From assembly GCA_034717495.1 (NCBI GenBank), contig JAYELL010000068.1, positions 7,596-71,595 of the forward strand: DNA of 64,000 bases, written 5' to 3'. This document shows positions 7,868-16,092 of the stretch, one piece after another. This DNA comes from Chloroflexota bacterium. GTDB lineage: Bacteria > Chloroflexota > Anaerolineae > JAAEKA01. Within the stretch, counting starts at the first letter, position 1, and the number at the start of each line of letters is the position of its first letter. Under the pieces are notes generated by a model. That model was not told the origin of the DNA. It was given only the letters and a program-made list of their open reading frames with translations, and did no database searches. The translations under genes were made by a program, and so were the position numbers.

Positions 7868-7925
7868 ACCCGGCAACGGCCTTTTTGGGGCTTTTGTATC
7901 ATTAAGTATTCGTTGAGGTCAGATC

Positions 7926-8576
7926 GTGCAACCTACCCGCTATCGCATCCTGGAGATAATCAAAGAAAACGGCGATGTTACCGTTGCCGAGCTTGCCCGC
8001 CAATTGGGCATGGCGCCAGTATCAGTGCGCCACCACCTGGACGTCCTGCAGGGGGAAAATCTGATCTGGACGCCCCGGGTGCGACGTCCTGGAACGGTTG
8101 GGCGCCCCCGGCAGGTGTATGCCCTGACTGAAGCTGCAAACAGTCATTTTCCCAACAACCACGGCCTGCTTGCGGATTCCATGCTTGTTGAACTGAAACA
8201 GCTTCTGACCCACGAACAGTTGACTGCCATGCTTGAACGCATGGCAGATACCATGGTCGACGCCGGCGGCGTTCCAGCGAAAGATGCCGATATCGGGATT
8301 CGCATCGACCAGGCTGTCGATTACCTGAACGATCGAGGGTATCTGGCTCGACGGGAGGAACGGGAAGGGGAGATTTACATCAACACGCTCAACTGCCCGT
8401 ATAGCGAGGTAGCCAAAAACCACCCCGAGCTTTGCCTTATGGATCTGCGTTTGGTGGAAAACCTGATTGGTGGTAAACTCACCGCCGTCACGCGGCTGTC
8501 ACAGGGTGATTGCCGCTGCGCATACAGGATCGATTGCACTGCGGCCCAAACCATCCAGGCGGATCCGCTGAAATGA
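7926..8576 (+). CDS. SufR-like winged-helix regulator with Fe-S cysteines
   Basis: 216 residues starting at GTG. Residues 5-60 form a DeoR/ArsR-type helix-turn-helix (TVAELARQLGMAPVSVRHHLDVL), followed by GRPRQVYALTEAA. The C-terminal half holds NCPYSEVAKNHPELC and GDCRCAYRIDC, the cysteine pattern of the SufR family, whose known members bind a [4Fe-4S] cluster and repress Fe-S assembly genes. The downstream genes are an Fe-S enzyme (MoaA) and an IscA-type carrier, consistent with control by Fe-S status. The gap to moaA is 13 bp, so they are probably co-transcribed. Confidence 0.85.
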   Translation: MQPTRYRILEIIKENGDVTVAELARQLGMAPVSVRHHLDVLQGENLIWTPRVRRPGTVGRPRQVYALTEAANSHFPNNHGLLADSMLVELKQLLTHEQLTAMLERMADTMVDAGGVPAKDADIGIRIDQAVDYLNDRGYLARREEREGEIYINTLNCPYSEVAKNHPELCLMDLRLVENLIGGKLTAVTRLSQGDCRCAYRIDCTAAQTIQADPLK

Positions 8577-8589
8577 CTCAACGTGCGGC

Positions 8590-9672
8590 ATGGATACTGG
8601 CATGAGCGGTCAAATCCAACACCTTGTCCCATCCGAGGAGCCGGGAAAGGGCGCAAACGGGCTGTCGCCGCAAGCATCCGGGGGCCAGGAACGGTTGTAT
8701 GATAGCTTCGGCCGGGGAATCGACTATCTCAGAATCTCGCTGACCGACGCGTGTAACCTGCGCTGCGTTTACTGCATGCCTGAGGATATGCGTTTCAGGC
8801 ATCGCTGCGAGCTCCTGCAGGACGACGAGATCCTCACGATCGTTCAAACCGCTGCCGCCCTTGGAGTTCGAAAGATCCGGCTCACCGGTGGTGAACCTAC
8901 GGTCAGGCCGGGCGTTATCGATTTGGTGCAGGCCATTTCCTCGGTGCCGGGCATCCAGCAGGTGGCGATGACCACCAACGGTGTGCTCCTGGCCGAATTG
9001 GCTGAGCCACTGGCCAGGGCAGGCCTGCGCGGTCTCAATGTCAGTATCGATACCCTGGATCCAGCCAGGTTTCGTCGCATCACCCGGTGGGGTGAGTTGC
9101 CCCGCGTGTGGGATGGCATTGCCGCGGCAGAGGCTGCCCGGCTGGCTCCCATCAAGCTCAACTGCGTGGTCACCCGTGGTTTCAACGACGACGAGGTTGT
9201 CTCGCTGGCGCGGCTTAGCATTCGAAAAAACTGGCATATCCGTTTTATTGAACTGATGCCGATGGGTAGCGTGGCTGAGTTTCAACAGGAAGCGGTCGTT
9301 CCCAGCAGCGAAAGCCGAGCCAGGATCGAGGCGGAGCTGGGTCCATTGCACCCTGCCTCCGCTGGCGACAGCCGAGACCCTGCCCGCACATTCCGGCTGC
9401 CAGGCGCCAGCGGATTGATTGGCTTTATCAGCACTGTAACAGAACCCTTCTGCGCAGGCTGTAATCGGATTCGTTTGACGGCGGACGGCAAGCTGCGATT
9501 ATGCCTTCTGCGAGATCGGGAAGTGGACTTACTAACACCGATGCGAGAAGGGTGTACAGTAGAGGAACTGACGGAATTGATACGCACGGCGGTTTGGCAC
9601 AAACCCTGGGGACATGGCCTTCCCGAAGGTGAAGTGCCCCAAATCAGGGTGATGTCCCAAATCGGCGGGTAA
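8590..9672 (+). CDS. moaA: GTP 3',8-cyclase MoaA
   Basis: 360 residues. MoaA is a radical SAM enzyme that starts molybdopterin synthesis from GTP. The first cluster motif is CNLRCVYC near residue 55, preceded by RISLTDA; KIRLTGGEPTVR and LNVSIDTLD follow. The second cluster motif is PFCAGCNRIRLTADGKLRLC, and the protein ends in Gly-Gly as MoaA requires. The N-terminus has about 40 extra residues before the conserved core, so a later start is possible. No other moa genes are nearby. The only visible client in the window is the aldehyde:ferredoxin oxidoreductase at the right edge. Confidence 0.95.
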   Translation: MDTGMSGQIQHLVPSEEPGKGANGLSPQASGGQERLYDSFGRGIDYLRISLTDACNLRCVYCMPEDMRFRHRCELLQDDEILTIVQTAAALGVRKIRLTGGEPTVRPGVIDLVQAISSVPGIQQVAMTTNGVLLAELAEPLARAGLRGLNVSIDTLDPARFRRITRWGELPRVWDGIAAAEAARLAPIKLNCVVTRGFNDDEVVSLARLSIRKNWHIRFIELMPMGSVAEFQQEAVVPSSESRARIEAELGPLHPASAGDSRDPARTFRLPGASGLIGFISTVTEPFCAGCNRIRLTADGKLRLCLLRDREVDLLTPMREGCTVEELTELIRTAVWHKPWGHGLPEGEVPQIRVMSQIGG

Positions 9673-9703
9673 TTATCGCAATAGATTTTCAGGAGATTGA
9701 CAC

Positions 9704-10126
9704 ATGTCAACAGCAACGCAGACGGCGGAACAGGAAACTACTACGGTTGAGGGCGTGTTCATTAGCGAGAACGCCGCCGTCAAATTGGGCGACATTCTGA
9801 CTGAGAAGGGCCTGGCCGAAACCCATGGACTGCGCGTCTTTGTTCAGGGTGGTGGTTGTGGCGGCATGCAATACGGCATGAGCTTTGAGGACACCCAGCG
9901 ATCTGGCGATCAGGTTTTTGATCAAAACGGCCTGAAGGTCTATATCGACCCCACCAGCCTTTTCTATATGAACGGCGCCCGCATCGATTATGTCGACAGT
10001 CTGATGGGCGGCGGATTCCATATCGACAACCCCCAGGCAACATCTTCGTGCGGTTGTGGAAGCTCCTTCCGCACCGAGAAAAGCCACACCGGACAGGAGA
10101 TGCCCGACAGCTGCGGCTACAACTAA
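9704..10126 (+). CDS. erpA: IscA/ErpA-type iron-sulfur carrier
   Basis: 140 residues. The HesB/IscA core begins at about residue 18 (VFISENAAVKLGDIL). The three cluster-binding cysteines are visible: one in GGGCGGMQYGM and two in the C-terminal SSCGCGSSFRTE. It passes Fe-S clusters to target enzymes. The gene follows moaA by 31 bp and overlaps the next start by one base (TAATG). The tail after the CGCG motif is about 20 residues longer than in typical A-type carriers. The symbol is a family assignment; IscA and SufA cannot be separated from ErpA here. Confidence 0.88.
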   Translation: MSTATQTAEQETTTVEGVFISENAAVKLGDILTEKGLAETHGLRVFVQGGGCGGMQYGMSFEDTQRSGDQVFDQNGLKVYIDPTSLFYMNGARIDYVDSLMGGGFHIDNPQATSSCGCGSSFRTEKSHTGQEMPDSCGYN

Positions 10127-10509
10127 TGGCTGCCAGGTTCTTCACCGTAGAACAAGCCAACAATCTACTGCCCCGGGTCATCGAACTGGTCGAGGAGATC
10201 AGGCAGGCCCGGCGGGTGATCTCAGCGGCCCGACCCGACATGATGCCGGTGTTGGAAAAATCCATCGGCAATGGTGGAAGTCGCAAGGCTGGAGAACTCC
10301 TGCCTGAGTTCGAAAGAATACAGGCTGCGACACAGTCTCTGGAAGAGCTGGGCGTTTTTCTCAAAGACCCAGACCTTGGTCTGGTTGACTTTCTCCACCG
10401 GCGTCCCGATGGTCGGGAGGTATTTCTCTGCTGGCAATACGGTGAAGACTCTGTTTTATTCTGGCATGACATCCACGCAGGCTTCGCAAGGCGCGAACGC
10501 CTGAGTTGA
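10126..10509 (+). CDS. DUF2203 family protein
   Basis: 127 residues from the ATG at 10126, which overlaps the stop of the Fe-S carrier gene, indicating translational coupling. The sequence opens with FFTVEQANNLLPRV and closes with EVFLCWQYGEDSVLFWHD, both typical of DUF2203 proteins. The middle is helical and ends in GLVDFLHRRPDGREV. No enzymatic motif is known. The coupling to an Fe-S carrier suggests a related housekeeping role, which is inference only. Confidence 0.85.
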   Translation: MAARFFTVEQANNLLPRVIELVEEIRQARRVISAARPDMMPVLEKSIGNGGSRKAGELLPEFERIQAATQSLEELGVFLKDPDLGLVDFLHRRPDGREVFLCWQYGEDSVLFWHDIHAGFARRERLS

Positions 10510-10679
10510 TAACTGGAGTTAGGCAGATCGCGTATCGAGAGTGGCTCAAGGGAATTTCACTCGGGCCATCGCTCACTCAGGGTGATTTTCGACGGATGGG
10601 TTGCGAAGGAAATGCGAACAGGATTGGCGCATCCTGAGCAGATCGAAGGGTGCGGCCTGATACGAATTGCCAGGTGAGT

Positions 10680-10900
10680 ATGACCAGGACTTGGGTATTC
10701 ATCCTTCGATGTTCGGACAGTTCCTACTACACAGGCCGCACGAACAACCTGGAACGCCGTTTAGCGAAACGCCATGCTGGTGACGCAAGTGAATGGACAC
10801 ATTCCGCCGCCGACTACCAGTTGAACTCCTATTCGCACAGGAGTTTTCTGACAGCTTGAGTGCCTATCACGCTGAACATCAGATCAAGGGATCGTCTTCT
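10680..10900 (+). pseudogene. Frameshifted GIY-YIG endonuclease-like gene
   Basis: The first frame, from ATG 10680, gives TWVFILRCSDSSYYTGRTNNLERRLAKRH, the start of a small GIY-YIG (UPF0213/SLX1-like) domain, but stops at 10859 after unrelated residues. Shifting frame at about 10816-10819 restores the family's second half: PVELLFAQEFSDSLSAYHAEHQIKG. Loss of one C in the run before CAGTTG explains the break. The usual last 20 or so residues are replaced by sequence that forms the terminator hairpin at 10901. It may be a true pseudogene or an assembly error, but the missing C-terminus argues for decay. Confidence 0.75.
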
Positions 10901-10934
10901 CCCGGTCGTACCTGGGTACGACCGGGAGTTTTTT
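10901..10934 (+). terminator. Strong intrinsic terminator
   Basis: A perfect 12-bp inverted repeat (CCCGGTCGTACC, two-base loop, GGTACGACCGGG) spans 10901-10926 and is followed by AGTTTTTT. It ends the SufR-like/moaA transcription unit and the decayed GIY-YIG gene, just upstream of the rtcB promoter. Confidence 0.9.
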
Positions 10935-10942
10935 GTGAAACG

Positions 10943-10972
10943 GCGACAGGTTGGCGTTTCTTGTGATATAAT
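10943..10972 (+). promoter_or_regulatory. Extended -10 promoter of rtcB
   Basis: TGATATAAT contains an extended -10 element (TG at 10964-10965, TATAAT at 10967-10972). The upstream GCGACA at 10943-10948 is a partial -35 at 18 bp. The predicted start is about 30 bp before the ATG at 11008. Confidence 0.6.
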
Positions 10973-11007
10973 GAGGGAAACCGGTCGGTGCTCATGGAGA
11001 CACAGCG

Positions 11008-12462
11008 ATGATTGAAGCAAGTGCCATCAGAAAGGTCGGCCCCTATCTCTTTGAAATCCCCAAGTCCTACCGGGAGGATATGCGGGTTCCGGCGCGGATT
11101 TACGCCGACGACCGCTTGCTGCAGCAGATCCTCCAGGACCGATCGCTGGAACAGTTGGTCAACACGGCTACCTTGCCGGGAATCGTAAGATATGCCCTGG
11201 CCATGCCTGATATCCACCAGGGATATGGCTTCAGCATTGGTGGCGTCGTCGCTACCGACCCCCGGCGCGGCGGCGTGGTTTCGCCGGGCGGCGTTGGCTA
11301 CGATATCAACTGTGGCGTGCGTCTTCTGGCATCGGAGCTGGAGGAGGGAGAAGTGCGCCCCTATGTCGATGCCCTGGCATCGGCCATGTACCACTTTGTG
11401 CCCAGCGGGGTAGGCCAGAGTGGCTTTCTCAGGCTGCCAAATCAGGATATGAATGAGGTGCTGAGAACAGGTGCCCGCTGGGCGCTCAAGCGTAGCAAGG
11501 CCCGTCGCGAGGATCTGCAGCACACCGAGGAAGGGGGATCGATGCCCGGCGCCGACCCGGGCAAGGTCAGCAAGAAGGCCAAACTGCGAGGCAGTTCCCA
11601 GATTGGCACGCTGGGATCCGGCAATCATTTCGCCGAGTTGGATGTAGTCGACGCCATTTTCGACCACGAGGCTGCCGATGCCATGGGATTGTTCGAGAAG
11701 CAGGTGGTCGTGCAGATCCACTGTGGCAGTCGCGGCCTGGGCCACCAGGTCTGCACCGATTATGTGCAGATGTTCCAGCGCGTGCTCAAAAAATATGGTA
11801 TCATATTGCCAGACCGGCAGTTAGTATGCGCGCCCGTTGACTCCCCCGAAGGCAAGAGCTACATCGGTGCCATGAATGCCGCGGCCAACTACGCCTGGTG
11901 CAATCGACAGGTGCTGGCCCACCAGATCCGTCAGGCCTTCGAGGAGGTCCTGGCCGGCAAGCTCAAGTCGTGGGATCTTCGGCAGGTATACGATATTGCC
12001 CACAACATGGCCAAACTCGAATTGCACGATGTGGATGGACATCAACTGCGCGTCTGCGTTCACCGCAAGGGGGCGACCAGAGCATTTGGGCCGGGCAGCG
12101 AAGTTCTGCCGGAAGACTATAGGGAAATCGGCCAGCCCGTATTCGTGCCAGGCAGCATGGGCACCGCTTCCTGGATTCTGGTCGGTACCGAGGGCTCCAT
12201 GAGCCAGACCTTCGGCTCTACCTGCCACGGCGCAGGACGGATGATGAGCCGCAAAAAAGCCAAAAAGATGGTCTGGGGCGGCGATTTGAAGGACCGACTG
12301 GAAAGGCAGGGCATCGCCGTGCGTGCGGGCAGCATGGCAGGATTGGCAGAAGAGGCACCCATCGCCTACAAAGATGTCGACAACGTGGTCGATGTGGTGG
12401 ATGGGGCGGGGATTGCGCGGAAAGTAGCTCGCCTCCGCCCGATCGCCGTCGTGAAAGGTTGA
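11008..12462 (+). CDS. rtcB: RNA-splicing ligase RtcB
   Basis: 484 residues, full length. RtcB joins 2',3'-cyclic phosphate or 3'-phosphate RNA ends to 5'-OH ends using GTP and manganese. Family motifs appear in order: [17 protein letters not shown] near residue 67, [14 protein letters not shown] with the metal cysteine, [21 protein letters not shown], and [12 protein letters not shown] followed by a histidine-containing [10 protein letters not shown] that would carry the guanylated histidine. It has its own promoter and is followed by a convergent toxin-antitoxin pair. No archease or RtcA gene is adjacent. Confidence 0.96.
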   Translation: MIEASAIRKVGPYLFEIPKSYREDMRVPARIYADDRLLQQILQDRSLEQLVNTATLPGIVRYALAMPDIHQGYGFSIGGVVATDPRRGGVVSPGGVGYDINCGVRLLASELEEGEVRPYVDALASAMYHFVPSGVGQSGFLRLPNQDMNEVLRTGARWALKRSKARREDLQHTEEGGSMPGADPGKVSKKAKLRGSSQIGTLGSGNHFAELDVVDAIFDHEAADAMGLFEKQVVVQIHCGSRGLGHQVCTDYVQMFQRVLKKYGIILPDRQLVCAPVDSPEGKSYIGAMNAAANYAWCNRQVLAHQIRQAFEEVLAGKLKSWDLRQVYDIAHNMAKLELHDVDGHQLRVCVHRKGATRAFGPGSEVLPEDYREIGQPVFVPGSMGTASWILVGTEGSMSQTFGSTCHGAGRMMSRKKAKKMVWGGDLKDRLERQGIAVRAGSMAGLAEEAPIAYKDVDNVVDVVDGAGIARKVARLRPIAVVKG

Positions 12463-12522
12463 TAATTGCAGGAATGCATATGGAGGGCGATAGAACCCCT
12501 GGCTCGCCTCACAGGTGATTGG

Positions 12523-12942
12523 CTAAACCTTAAGAATAGGAACACCGATTCTTCTGGCAGCTGCCACCAGTTTTCGATCTAGCGTTGCTATTGGAAGTCC
12601 CTGCCTCATAGCAAGATCAAGATAGGAAGCGTCGTAGCTAGACAGATCATTTGCCCTGCCTGAAGCCAACAGATCTTTCATTGATCTTTCGGGCCACGTT
12701 TGTTCAACATCTATGGGGAGTTGGGACAACAGGGAGAGGAAACGAACACTATCTAACTCGCGCATTCTCTTGCGCCGTTCTGCCACCAACAATACATTGA
12801 CGACCTCGAGCGGCCAGATAGTGGGCACGACAGCTTTAGCTTGCGATAAGTTTTCTAATACTGCGTCAGCATACTGATTGGCCTCATCTATGAAGCACCA
12901 GGTCATCACAATCGAATTGTCGATCACAAAACGCTCGGCCAT
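12523..12942 (-). CDS. vapC: PIN-domain toxin (VapC-like)
   Basis: 139 residues. The PIN fold acidic residues are visible: FVIDNSIVMTW at the N-terminus (first Asp), PLEVVNVL (Glu), and the later SSYDASYLDLA and IATLDRKLVAAA (Asp). VapC toxins are Mg-dependent RNases that cut tRNA or rRNA. The start codon abuts the antitoxin stop with no gap. The third Asp motif, usually x-D-A-x-Y, is intact, so the toxin looks active. Confidence 0.9.
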   Translation of the reverse strand: MAERFVIDNSIVMTWCFIDEANQYADAVLENLSQAKAVVPTIWPLEVVNVLLVAERRKRMRELDSVRFLSLLSQLPIDVEQTWPERSMKDLLASGRANDLSSYDASYLDLAMRQGLPIATLDRKLVAAARRIGVPILKV

Positions 12943-13182
12943 TTAGCTCCTGCCTTCCTCCACCATTTCACGAATCGATAACCCCGCAAGCGTATTGTTT
13001 TCCCGGAAATCGCGTAGTTGAGCAATGACATTGCCAACATCAACACCTTTCCCGGGATCATAGGGCTGTAAAACAGCCACGGGAACGCCGTGTTTTGTAA
13101 TGGCTACGCGGTGTCCTTGAGCTACATGCTCAAGCAACTTCGATAGATGTGTCTTCGCCTCATAGGCGCCAACGCTTTCCAT
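12943..13182 (-). CDS. Phd/YefM-type antitoxin
   Basis: 79 residues. The N-terminus (VGAYEAKTHLSKLLEHVAQGHRVAITKHGVPVAVL) is the classic Phd/YefM DNA-binding fold, and the C-terminal 30 residues would wrap the toxin. It is co-transcribed with the PIN toxin gene immediately downstream. A Phd-type antitoxin paired with a PIN toxin is a common VapBC-like arrangement. A promoter and palindrome lie 50-100 bp upstream and suit autoregulation by the pair. Confidence 0.88.
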   Translation of the reverse strand: MESVGAYEAKTHLSKLLEHVAQGHRVAITKHGVPVAVLQPYDPGKGVDVGNVIAQLRDFRENNTLAGLSIREMVEEGRS

Positions 13183-13231
13183 GCTGCTTTTCCTTTCGCA
13201 AGTGGAGAAGATGACATCAGGTCCAAATCAT

Positions 13232-13268
13232 CACTTGTTAGACTGGTATAAGACTAGTCTAACAAGTG
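13232..13268. promoter_or_regulatory. Palindromic operator candidate upstream of the antitoxin
   Basis: A perfect 13-bp inverted repeat, CACTTGTTAGACT at 13232-13244 and AGTCTAACAAGTG at 13256-13268, with an 11-bp centre. It overlaps the predicted -10 element of the minus-strand antitoxin promoter. Binding of the antitoxin-toxin complex here would block transcription; this is inferred from position and symmetry. Confidence 0.6.
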
Positions 13269-13284
13269 AACAGAATTTTGTCAA
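13256..13284 (-). promoter_or_regulatory. Toxin-antitoxin promoter
   Basis: Minus strand: TTGACA (plus 13279-13284), 17-bp spacer, TAGACT (13256-13261). The -10 element lies within the right arm of the palindrome. The predicted leader to the antitoxin start at 13182 is about 65 nt. Confidence 0.65.
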
Positions 13285-13477
13285 ATATCGTCGCCACGAT
13301 GGCTCCGGCACCCCACAACCCAACATGATCCCTCTTGCCCGGGCCCAAGCCAGCTTAGGCCTCTCCTCTCATCGGATCATCAGTTCAAGACAGGTGTTGC
13401 AGACTTGGAATCACCGGCAAGGCACTTTGCCGTTTTGCCTTGGCGGGCACAATCTGTTACAATGACGTGCCAAGGGT

Positions 13478-13607
13478 CTGTTTGAAAAGCCTTGTTCATT
13501 GGCTTTCGAAGCTTTCAAGGCACGCTTCAGGGCGTCGGAACAACGGTTTTCAGGCCGATTGCGCAGTTTCCAGGAATCCTGCGGGCTTCCCATACCTTTT
13601 CAAACAG
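13478..13607. repeat. 130-bp element bounded by 12-bp inverted repeats
   Basis: CTGTTTGAAAAG (13478-13489) and CTTTTCAAACAG (13596-13607) are perfect inverted repeats enclosing 106 bp without a credible gene. Size and ends suit a miniature inverted-repeat element, but no target-site duplication is obvious. The rest of the 13285-13700 interval shows no gene. Confidence 0.45.
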
Positions 13608-13700
13608 CTACATGGTTTCGATCCGTGGTGTGAGCAATGCAGGTATCGCACCACGGATTACGCGTCATGAGTTAATTTTTATGAGAACTGTCATATAAAT

Positions 13701-13728
13701 TTGACAAACCCATTCCCGTGGCTATAAT
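13701..13728 (+). promoter_or_regulatory. Full-consensus promoter of the radical SAM operon
   Basis: TTGACA (13701-13706) and TATAAT (13723-13728) both match the sigma-70 consensus exactly, with a 16-bp spacer. It is the best promoter in the window. The predicted leader to the first gene at 14003 is about 270 nt and contains hairpins and heptamer repeats. Confidence 0.85.
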
Positions 13729-13787
13729 CGAACCATGGGTGAGGTTCACAAGGTCGGCGGAATGTCGGATTTGGGGGCCTCATCTCT

Positions 13788-13813
13788 TGTTCCGGTGGCA
13801 GATGCCCGGAACA
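13788..13813 (+). other. Leader hairpin in the radical SAM operon 5' region
   Basis: An 8-bp inverted repeat, TGTTCCGG (13788-13795) and CCGGAACA (13806-13813), with a 10-base loop. It lies about 50 nt into the predicted transcript, ahead of the heptamer repeats. There is no U-tract, so it is not a standard terminator; a role in RNA stability or regulation is open. Confidence 0.45.
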
Positions 13814-13825
13814 GTTGCGTCTTAG

Positions 13826-13950
13826 AACCACGGACGGCAGACCACGATCTGTGGTCGCTTACAGGCGGTCAGCGGTCCGCGGTCATCGGTCTTCCGACGG
13901 CAGACCGCTTCCAAAAAAAGGTGATCGGCGGTCGCTGGTCGGTAGAACTG
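13826..13950. repeat. Heptamer GGTC-type repeat within the operon leader
   Basis: Runs such as GGTCAGC, GGTCCGC, GGTCATC and GGTCTTC, together with inverse copies (GACGGCA, GACCAC). Because both orientations are present, short hairpins form, for example GACCAC/GTGGTC and CGGTCT/AGACCG. It is the longest member of this family in the window. Confidence 0.75.
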
Positions 13951-14002
13951 CGCAATATCAGTTTTTGATTGGAAATAAAGGTAGCGGAGGCGAAACCTCA
14001 GC

Positions 14003-15451
14003 ATGCGTGTTCTGTTTATTGAAAAGCAGATTGATTACGAACCCCAGGGAATCATGCAGCTTTCTGCTGTATTGAAGGAGGCCGGGCATGAGACCCACCT
14101 GGCGATTGGGGCCCAGGAAAATCCCGCCGATGTTGCCAAATTGATCGAGCCGGATGTTGTGGCCTACAGTGTAATGACTGGCTCTCACCAATGGTACTTC
14201 GACATGAATCGAAAAGTCAAGGCTGCCCTGGGTGACAAACAGCCATTTTCCATTTTTGGAGGCCCCCATCCAACTTTCTTCCCCGAGATGATCTCCGAAC
14301 CAGGTATCGATGGTATCTGTGTGGGTGAAGGGGAAAAAGCCATCGTTGAATTGACCGACTCGCTGGCCAACGGCGGTCTGAAACCCGACTTGCCCAACTG
14401 GTGGCTTAAGCTGGAGGATGAGATCATCCGCAATCCGGTTGGCCCGTTGATCAAGGACCTTGGGGAATTGCCAAGGCCCGATCGGGACCTGGTCTATGAT
14501 AAACACGAGTATAGCCGCATCACCCCCATCAAACACTTCATGGGGTCGCGGGGATGCCCTTACAATTGCACCTACTGCTTCAATCACGCCTACTACCAGA
14601 TCTACAGCCGCGAGCGACGAGGCAACCAGCGCCCAGTGGACGCCATCATCGACGAGGCAAACTGGGTGCGTTCCCGCTGGCCTCTGCAGCAGGTCGTTTT
14701 CATCGATGATCTGTTCATCATCTACGACGACTGGCTGGAAGAATTCGCCGACAAGTGGCCAAAACAGGTCGGCTTACCCTTCTTCTGCAATGTGCGGGCA
14801 AACCTGATCGTCAAGGGTTCCCGCAAGGCCGACCTGCTGAAAAAGGCTGGCTGTGGCACCGTCAGCATGGGTATTGAAACTGCCAACGATCGAATCCGCT
14901 TGCAATTGCTTAAGCGTCGCATGACCCAGGAAGACATGGTCCAGGCCGGCAACATCATCCGTGACGCCGACATCCACATTACCAGCACCAACATCCTCGG
15001 CTTGCCCAGCAGTACCCTGGAAGATGATCTGAACACCATGCGACTAAACGCCGCTGCCAGGATCAGCTACGCCCATGCCTTTCTCTTCCAACCCTACCCG
15101 GGCACCGAACTTGGCCAGTTTGCCCAGGAGGAGAACTACATGGTCGGCTCCTTTGACGATATCAGCGAAATCGCCTGGGAACGCTCGATCATGGTTTATG
15201 AGGACGAAGATGAAAAACGGCAGGTTGAACATCTTCAGCGATTGTTCGCATTTGGCGTAGAATGGCCCTGGCTTGAACCGGCCATTCTACGGCTGATCAA
15301 AGCACCCCACAACTGGCTAATCGATTCAGTCTATTGGTGGGCACATAAACTGTTCAAGGGCTGGATGATCAAACGACGAATCCATCCCGTGAAGATGAGT
15401 GTCCAGGAGCTATTCACGGCAGCCCGGCAGCTGATGTCCATTCGGTCATAA
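14003..15451 (+). CDS. B12-binding-domain radical SAM enzyme 1
   Basis: 482 residues, first gene of the operon, with a GGAGG site about 14 bp before the ATG. Residues 1-130 form a Rossmann-type cobalamin-binding domain ([31 protein letters not shown]) without the DxHxxG motif, as in many BchE-like members. The radical SAM cluster motif CPYNCTYC lies near residue 185, followed by a TIM-barrel segment ending in [13 protein letters not shown]. The C-terminal 100 residues are helical and resemble those of the other copies. Known relatives methylate or rearrange unactivated carbons. The substrate is unknown. Confidence 0.9.
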   Translation: MRVLFIEKQIDYEPQGIMQLSAVLKEAGHETHLAIGAQENPADVAKLIEPDVVAYSVMTGSHQWYFDMNRKVKAALGDKQPFSIFGGPHPTFFPEMISEPGIDGICVGEGEKAIVELTDSLANGGLKPDLPNWWLKLEDEIIRNPVGPLIKDLGELPRPDRDLVYDKHEYSRITPIKHFMGSRGCPYNCTYCFNHAYYQIYSRERRGNQRPVDAIIDEANWVRSRWPLQQVVFIDDLFIIYDDWLEEFADKWPKQVGLPFFCNVRANLIVKGSRKADLLKKAGCGTVSMGIETANDRIRLQLLKRRMTQEDMVQAGNIIRDADIHITSTNILGLPSSTLEDDLNTMRLNAAARISYAHAFLFQPYPGTELGQFAQEENYMVGSFDDISEIAWERSIMVYEDEDEKRQVEHLQRLFAFGVEWPWLEPAILRLIKAPHNWLIDSVYWWAHKLFKGWMIKRRIHPVKMSVQELFTAARQLMSIRS

Positions 15452-15560
15452 CGGACCCGTCTGCCTCGCAGCCACATCACAACCCATTTATGACGCAGGT
15501 CTACAGCCCGCGGCTCCGGCAACAGCAAGCCCGCAGCCTGGCAAATAAGGAGAAAAACAC

Positions 15561-16001
15561 ATGGTGCGAAGAACAGCTCGTCGGGGAGTTCGCCGAACAA
15601 CCCGCCGAAGGACAGTGCGGCGTCGCAGGCGACGACGAAGACGAATATTGGTCGGCGGTGCCGTGCTGATCGGCGGCGGTGCCCTGGCCTATAAACTGAC
15701 CAAAAAGGATGCCGACAAGATCGAGCAATCCACCGGCGTTCCACCGGAGGAACTCGAGGACGAAGACCTGACAAAAGCCATGCAGGAGCTGGGCATTCAA
15801 GCCCAGCCATTGACGGAGGAAGACAAGGCCGCTCTCGCCAAAGCTGACGCCACCGAGGCAGCACAGCCGGCGTCCCAGGCGTCACCAGCTGATGCGCCAG
15901 ATTACATGGAACAGCTCGAACAGCTGGGCGCGTTGCATGAGCAGGGAATCATCACGGACGAGGAATTCGAGGCCAAGAAAAAGCAACTACTGGGCCTTTA
16001 G
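15561..16001 (+). CDS. Arg-rich membrane-anchored SHOCT-domain protein
   Basis: 146 residues. The first 30 residues are more than half arginine, followed by one hydrophobic segment (ILVGGAVLIGGGALAYKL, about residues 29-46). An acidic, Ala/Pro-rich linker leads to a C-terminal SHOCT motif (DYMEQLEQLGALHEQGIITDEEF, about residues 117-139). SHOCT segments often end small membrane or oligomerising proteins. The arginine cluster could bind phospholipid or nucleic acid. It lies 109 bp after the first radical SAM gene and in the same direction, so it may be part of the operon; its role there is unknown. Confidence 0.75.
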   Translation: MVRRTARRGVRRTTRRRTVRRRRRRRRRILVGGAVLIGGGALAYKLTKKDADKIEQSTGVPPEELEDEDLTKAMQELGIQAQPLTEEDKAALAKADATEAAQPASQASPADAPDYMEQLEQLGALHEQGIITDEEFEAKKKQLLGL

Positions 16002-16092
16002 GCTCAGTCATCGACCAACCCTCCCGCCGGTGTTACCGTGTGGCTGCGGCAGTCACCGATCCGCTGGCGGGTTTGTAGCGAGTTGGACTCCT

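Noticed and set aside
13440-13698. Two overlapping short open frames after the toxin-antitoxin locus
   Set aside because: They cross the inverted-repeat element, have no ribosome site and no similarity; compositional bias does not support coding.
13741-14002. Cobalamin riboswitch in the radical SAM operon leader
   Set aside because: The leader is long and structured, but I could not find the conserved B12-box sequence, and the hairpins are explained by heptamer repeats.
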